In this document: piece by piece, positions 60,360-64,000 of the stretch
Numbering within the stretch: the first letter of the stretch is position 1
Layout of the letters: each line of letters opens with the position of its first letter
Origin: Deltaproteobacteria bacterium
Lineage (GTDB): Bacteria > Desulfobacterota > Desulfobacteria > Desulfobacterales > JAFDMD01
Length of the DNA stretch: 64,000 nucleotides
Direction of reading: 5' to 3'
Assembly (NCBI GenBank): GCA_019306065.1
Contig: JAFDMF010000002.1
Span: 118,297 to 182,296, forward strand
Made by a program: the position numbers and the translations under genes
The notes under the pieces: generated by a model
What the model saw: the letters and a program-made list of their open reading frames with translations, nothing else
The model's database searches: none
Told to the model about the DNA's origin: nothing

Positions 60360-61499
60360 ATGAAATATCAATCCTTAACAATTGAAAATTTCAGAGGAAT
60401 AAAAAAGCTTAAAATAGACGACCTGAAACGGGTGAATCTTTTGGTAGGACGCAATAATTGCGGTAAAACCTCGATACTCGAAGCGGTTTTTCTGCTTTCG
60501 GGAATGTCTAATTCCGATTTGCCTTTAAATATACAAACTCGGCGAGGACTAGCAGTTCTCAATGCGCAGGATATGTTATCTATATTCAAAAATTTAACTT
60601 TTGAAAATCAAATCATTTTAGAAGGAAAACTTGATAATAAAAAACGAAGTTTAAAAATTAATCCTCTTTATGCCGGCGATAGCTCCAATCACTTAAAAAA
60701 ACAGGAAGAGTTAATATCACTAAATCTTCTTGGCGGAATCATAGGAGACGATAAAGCTCAACGGTTAAAAAAACAGGAAGAATTAATATCTCCGAGATAT
60801 AGTTATACGGATTCTATCAAATCGAATCGTATTATAGAAGGTATAAAACTTGATTGCTATAATCATAAAAACAAACTGGTTCATAAAGGACAAATTAATC
60901 TCAGAAGGGGAATATTAAATTTACCGACTTTATCCTTATACAAAGAGAGTTTGACCTGCGCTTATATGCTTCCCGATAAGATTATGCTTGATATAATCCC
61001 CAAGTTGGAAAATCTAACAGTAGAAAAAAAACTTGATGCAATTATTTCGGTTTTGCAAAAACTTGAATCTAACGTTATTGATCTCAGAATAGGAGCAAAG
61101 GGAATTATTTATATTGATATTGGCGGAAACAACCTATTGCCTATTAATATAATGGGGGACGGAATGCGTAGAATCCTTGCATTCTTAACTACCCTTGCGG
61201 AAACAAAAAACGGAGTGGTTTTAATAGATGAAATAGAAAACGGCTTGCATTACTCTTCAATGAACATAGCTTGGAACGCTATTTTAACGGCTTGCAAAGC
61301 ATATGACATTCAATTAATAGCCACAACCCATTCTTACGAAGCCATTGAAGCCCTTTCAAACGCCTATACCGAAATTGAGCCGCAAGGAGACGATATACGT
61401 CTTTACAGATTAGATAAAGACGGCGAAAACCATAAAGCTTATTCCGCTTCCGCGCGGGAATTAAAAGCCGGTATCGAAAAAAATTTTGAGGCGCGCTAA
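60360..61499 (+). CDS. OLD/RecF-like AAA ATPase, part of a putative defence pair
   Basis: A 379-residue ABC/SMC-fold ATPase of the AAA_15/AAA_21 type. The N-terminus SLTIENFRGIKKLKIDDL leads to Walker A GRNNCGKT (30-37). A signature-like GDGMRR lies near 266, Walker B VVLIDEIENG at 286-295 and sensor His324 in ATTHSYEA. It has no nuclease domain of its own. The partner TOPRIM-like gene overlaps its stop by 1 bp. An exact nine-residue block, LKKQEELIS, occurs twice (112-120, 136-144). AAAGGAG precedes the ATG. Related ATPases act in OLD, Gabija, PARIS and Septu defence; a role here is inferred. Confidence 0.82.
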   Translation: MKYQSLTIENFRGIKKLKIDDLKRVNLLVGRNNCGKTSILEAVFLLSGMSNSDLPLNIQTRRGLAVLNAQDMLSIFKNLTFENQIILEGKLDNKKRSLKINPLYAGDSSNHLKKQEELISLNLLGGIIGDDKAQRLKKQEELISPRYSYTDSIKSNRIIEGIKLDCYNHKNKLVHKGQINLRRGILNLPTLSLYKESLTCAYMLPDKIMLDIIPKLENLTVEKKLDAIISVLQKLESNVIDLRIGAKGIIYIDIGGNNLLPINIMGDGMRRILAFLTTLAETKNGVVLIDEIENGLHYSSMNIAWNAILTACKAYDIQLIATTHSYEAIEALSNAYTEIEPQGDDIRLYRLDKDGENHKAYSASARELKAGIEKNFEAR

Positions 61500-62137
61500 T
61501 GGATAAAAGTTTTAAAATAACATCGGATAATCTTCTTGCGGTAGAAGGTAAGGATGAATGTAATTTTTTTAAAGCATTATTAGAATATTTGGATATAAAA
61601 AAGGTTCAGCTTGTAGATATAGGCGGCAAGGATAAATTTGCCGACGAATTCGGCTATCTTTACGGCAGGGCAGGTTTTAGCTCCGTAAAACAGATCGGCT
61701 TTGTTAGGGATGCCGAAGAAAAACCCGCTCAATCCGCATTTCAAAGTATTTGCGGCATATTAAAGAAAAAAGGATTGCCGGCGCCGGACAAACCGAATCA
61801 AGTTATAGAAAAACAGGGTTTAAAAATAGGCGTTTATATAATGCCGGATAACAAAGGAACGGGAATGCTTGAAAACCTGTGTTTACAAACCATTCAAGGT
61901 AAGCCTATAAACGACTGCATTCAAAATTATATCCAATGCTTTAAGGAGTATCAAACAGAGGAAGAGAAGAAAAAGTATAACGATCCGAAAGCTTGCGTTC
62001 AAACATACTTGGCGTCTCGTTCTCCTATAAAAAACTCTTTGGGGCTTGGAGCATTAAAAGGATATTGGAATTTTGAGCATCAATGTTTTGAAGATATAAA
62101 AAAATTTTTAAAACGACTTTTTGAAGATACAGAGTAA
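61499..62137 (+). CDS. DUF3226/TOPRIM-like partner of the AAA ATPase
   Basis: The protein has 212 residues. LLAVEGKDECNFFKALLEYL carries the TOPRIM first Glu (Glu16). VDIGGKDKF and GFVRDAEEKPAQSAFQSI follow, with acidic Asp71/Glu73 where DxD is expected. YIMPDNKGTGMLENLCLQTI and KNSLGLGALKGYWNF are typical of DUF3226-like proteins. It probably is the nuclease or effector regulated by the ATPase, as in OLD-family and PARIS pairs (inference). Start overlaps the ATPase stop (TAATG), so synthesis is coupled. Confidence 0.78.
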   Translation: MDKSFKITSDNLLAVEGKDECNFFKALLEYLDIKKVQLVDIGGKDKFADEFGYLYGRAGFSSVKQIGFVRDAEEKPAQSAFQSICGILKKKGLPAPDKPNQVIEKQGLKIGVYIMPDNKGTGMLENLCLQTIQGKPINDCIQNYIQCFKEYQTEEEKKKYNDPKACVQTYLASRSPIKNSLGLGALKGYWNFEHQCFEDIKKFLKRLFEDTE

Positions 62138-62169
62138 CAAAGGGTTTTTAATTTTTTAACTGCAAAATA

Positions 62170-62350
62170 TAAAAATTAAACGCCCGTTATTAAAATTTTT
62201 AATCTTAAAACATAATAACAAAGTAATTTGTTTGTTTTCAAGGCAATGCGAAAATTTTAATCCTCGAAATACTTCAGTATTCCTGCGGTTAAAATTTTCG
62301 CATAACGCAGCAAACGGGCAAATTAGGAAGTTATCCGACGAAATTTATAA
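62170..62350 (+). repeat. Dispersed repeat family C, longest copy
   Basis: ATGCGAAAATTTTAA (62246-62260) and TTAAAATTTTCGCAT (62289-62303) are perfect 15-bp inverted arms around TCCTCGAAATACTTCAGTAT and TCCTGCGG. Outer blocks CAAAGTAATTTGTTTGTTTT and GAAGTTATCCGACGAAATTT match other C copies. It lies between the TOPRIM gene and livF. Confidence 0.85.
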
Positions 62351-62365
62351 GGATTATAACCCGCA

Positions 62366-63079
62366 ATGCAGATGATAATAAAAAACCTAAAAGTAGCTTA
62401 CGATAAAATAACGGCTTTGCACGGAATAGATTTTAATATAGAAAAAGGAGAGCGGGTCTGCATAATAGGAGCGAACGGAGCGGGAAAAAGCACAATTTTA
62501 CGGGCAATATCCCGTATGGTTCCCGCGCTGCCCGGAACGGTTATGGAGTTTGAAGGGGAAAACCTTCTTTTATTTCAGCCGGATAAAGTGGTTTCAAAAC
62601 TCGGCATATCTCACGTCCCTGAAGGAAGACGCCTTTTCGGTAATCTTACGGTAATGGAAAACCTTAAACTTGCCGCATTTGCGAGAAAAGATAAGGATAA
62701 TATAAAAAAAGACATAAAAACCGTATTCGGAATATTTCCGAGATTAGAAGAAAGAAAAAGTCAAATATCAGGCACATTAAGCGGCGGAGAGCAGCAAATG
62801 CTTGCCGTAGGCAGAGCTTTTGTAAGCGCAAGAAAAATTATGCTTTTAGACGAGCCTTCTATGGGATTGGCGCCTATTTTAATGCTTTCTATGTTTGAGG
62901 CTTTAAAAGAGATAAATAAGGCAGGAACAACTATACTTTTGGTAGAGCAAAACGCGAGACTTGCCTTAAAATTTACAAAACGCGGATATGTTATAGAAAA
63001 CGGGAGTCTTGTTTTGGAAGGAAAATCCGAAGATCTTTTATCCGACCCTGAAGTTAAAAAAGCTTATTTGGGCGGATGA
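62366..63079 (+). CDS. livF: Branched-chain amino acid ABC ATPase LivF
   Basis: A 237-residue ATPase. Walker A GANGAGKST, VPEGRRLFGNLTVMENL, signature LSGGEQQM, Walker B IMLLDEPSMGLAPIL and VEQNARLALKFTKRGYVIENG. It completes LivKHMGF. The unusual separation from livG by a defence-like pair and a repeat probably arose by insertion. Confidence 0.94.
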   Translation: MQMIIKNLKVAYDKITALHGIDFNIEKGERVCIIGANGAGKSTILRAISRMVPALPGTVMEFEGENLLLFQPDKVVSKLGISHVPEGRRLFGNLTVMENLKLAAFARKDKDNIKKDIKTVFGIFPRLEERKSQISGTLSGGEQQMLAVGRAFVSARKIMLLDEPSMGLAPILMLSMFEALKEINKAGTTILLVEQNARLALKFTKRGYVIENGSLVLEGKSEDLLSDPEVKKAYLGG

Positions 63080-63125
63080 TTTTCGGATACTATCATAGTT
63101 CATTTAATAATTAAAGGAACCTGTT

Positions 63126-63446
63126 ATGATGTCAGGACTTTCTCCGACAGGAGTAATAAATAAAGTAGCGGCATCTCTTGTCGTCAAACGGAAATATTCA
63201 ACCGTAGAAGAAGCAATTTGGGAGCTGGCATTATCGTCTGTCCGAAGTAAAACAGCTTATTATCGCAGACGCATTCGAAAATTAGAAAAAAAATACGGGA
63301 CAAGCTTCGATAAGTTTACCGCTCAATTAAAAAGTCAGGCAACTCCTGCCGAAGAAGATGACTGGCTTGAATGGAAGTCAGCTCAAAGCATGCTAGACGA
63401 TTGGCAGAAAACCTATCGGAATTTGACTAATGAATCCCCTTGTTGA
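63126..63446 (+). CDS. Putative antitoxin of a TumE-type toxin-antitoxin pair
   Basis: This 106-residue helical, highly charged protein contains SSVRSKTAYYRRRIRKLEKK and a Glu/Asp/Trp-rich C-terminus (EEDDWLEWKSAQSMLDDW). Small basic-then-acidic helical partners precede DUF6516/TumE toxins in many genomes. It overlaps the toxin gene by 17 bp, typical for antitoxin-first operons. AAAGGA is 7 bp before the ATG. Assignment is from the partner gene. Confidence 0.68.
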   Translation: MMSGLSPTGVINKVAASLVVKRKYSTVEEAIWELALSSVRSKTAYYRRRIRKLEKKYGTSFDKFTAQLKSQATPAEEDDWLEWKSAQSMLDDWQKTYRNLTNESPC

Positions 63447-63774
63447 AAGCTTAATAGGAATACTTAAAAGGCATTCGGCGGTTCAAAGCATTCGTATTGT
63501 CAATTATGACGAAACGCCCGCAGGAAAACTCGAACTAAAGATACGTTGTAGTCTTGTCAAAAATTATAAGATGCAGATATGGCTACATCACGAACCGAAA
63601 TTTCAAGACTATGCTTACCAATTGTTTACGGATCATCCTATTTTACGTTGGGACAATGCGCCGCACTATCCCGATATTGCTACTGCGCCGCGCCATTTTC
63701 ACGATGCAAGTAATAATGTGAGCGAATCGTATCTAACGGGAACGGCGCAAAAAGATTTGAAAAAAGTATTGTAG
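63430..63774 (+). CDS. TumE-family (DUF6516) toxin
   Basis: A 114-residue protein with KMQIWLHHEPKFQDYAYQLF followed by ILRWDNAPHYPD and APRHFHDA. The RWDNAPHxP...HFH block is the family hallmark I recognise. Members are annotated as toxins of a two-gene system; the mode of action is not known to me. It overlaps its probable antitoxin, and it lies next to the putative defence pair and the liv operon end. Confidence 0.78.
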   Translation: MNPLVESLIGILKRHSAVQSIRIVNYDETPAGKLELKIRCSLVKNYKMQIWLHHEPKFQDYAYQLFTDHPILRWDNAPHYPDIATAPRHFHDASNNVSESYLTGTAQKDLKKVL

Positions 63775-63886
63775 GAAATTGAAAAATGGCTGAAGTAAAA
63801 AATTTTATCCTGTTAAATTTTTTTATAATTTATATTATTCTATAAGTAATTTTTTTGAATATTAAGTTTCAAACACAGAGTAAAAC

Positions 63887-64000
63887 ATGACAAATCACAC
63901 ATACTATTCAATTAGGACAGGTTCAAATCCTGCAAAAGACGGTTTAACTTTAAATAATTTAAAAAAGTTATTTAAACTATTATACAATAATATGAAGCAA
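63887..64000 (+). CDS. N-terminal fragment of an unidentified gene, 3' partial
   Basis: ATG at 63887 opens a frame with no stop to the window end: MTNHTYYSIRTGSNPAKDGL, then TLNNLKKLFKLLYNNMKQ. The YxxRTGxNP start and LKKLF helix look like the N-terminal module of some proteins found in defence loci, but I cannot name it. GAG lies about 10 bp before the ATG. Confidence 0.5.
   Translation, partial: MTNHTYYSIRTGSNPAKDGLTLNNLKKLFKLLYNNMKQ

Noticed and set aside
1-64000. CRISPR array, prophage, integrase or transposase gene
   Set aside because: No regularly spaced direct repeats, no phage structural set and no transposase or integrase motif were found. The collar-like motif in the 19-21 kb proteins is not enough to call a prophage.

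Overview
The window is a strongly AT-rich chromosomal segment from a Gram-negative bacterium. Lipopolysaccharide genes (lpxC, msbA, waaA, kdsB), TonB/ExbBD and a TolC-type channel show an outer membrane. HrpA, a YkgJ-family protein, a BadF/RACo-type activase and several small conserved proteins suggest an anaerobic deltaproteobacterium-like (Desulfobacterota-like) host. I cannot name the genus, and the lineage is inference.

Layout. 0-6.2 kb: envelope and glycan genes, beginning with the 3' part of a three-domain glycosyltransferase/HAD/UbiA fusion, then a rhomboid-DnaJ_C fusion, a divergent SDR, a periplasmic cyclophilin and a UDP-glucuronate 4-epimerase. 6.2-7.3 kb: two gene remnants, tRNA-Ala(GGC) with a clear promoter, and a duplicated-domain protein. 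7.3-18.9 kb: hrpA, then waaA / msbA / lpxC, a decayed 1-kb stretch, a TolC-like protein and an FtsE-like ATPase. 19-21.4 kb: two tandem paralogous secreted proteins. 21.4-27.8 kb: a cobalamin riboswitch with its own terminator, followed by a TonB receptor, exbB, exbD, tonB, btuF and btuC, but no btuD. 28.1-32.7 kb (minus strand): a histidine kinase, a receiver domain fused to an SLC13/DASS permease, and a stand-alone receiver protein. 33-41 kb: a CBS-ACT protein, an acyl-CoA dehydratase activase, a broken GT2 followed by a small flippase and a GT-C glycosyltransferase, a malonyl transferase, an M48-TPR protease and a radical SAM protein. 41-55.4 kb: mostly minus-strand housekeeping and glycan genes (YkgJ, ABC flippase, holA, cinA, GT4, kdsB, guaA) plus ubiX. 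55.7-63.1 kb: a liv operon (livK-H-M-G-F) with a two-gene AAA ATPase/TOPRIM-like module between livG and livF. 63.1-64 kb: a TumE-type toxin-antitoxin pair and the start of one more gene.

Most intergenic gaps are filled by at least five families of short dispersed repeats, called A-E here. A is a GACGTTGCATGCAACGTC palindrome, often with a fixed leader running into a start codon. B contains an ACTATGTTATAGACAC core. C is a 60-180 bp hairpin element. D resembles TTTCGACGAGCGCAGCGAGG. E is a ~65 bp element with AGGAGAT inverted ends. They interrupt operons (exbB/exbD, btuF/btuC, the liv genes) and flank broken genes.

The two most interesting systems are the histidine kinase + REC-permease set, in which phosphorylation may gate a transporter directly, and the AAA + TOPRIM-like pair inside the liv operon, which looks like an uncharacterised OLD/PARIS-type defence module.
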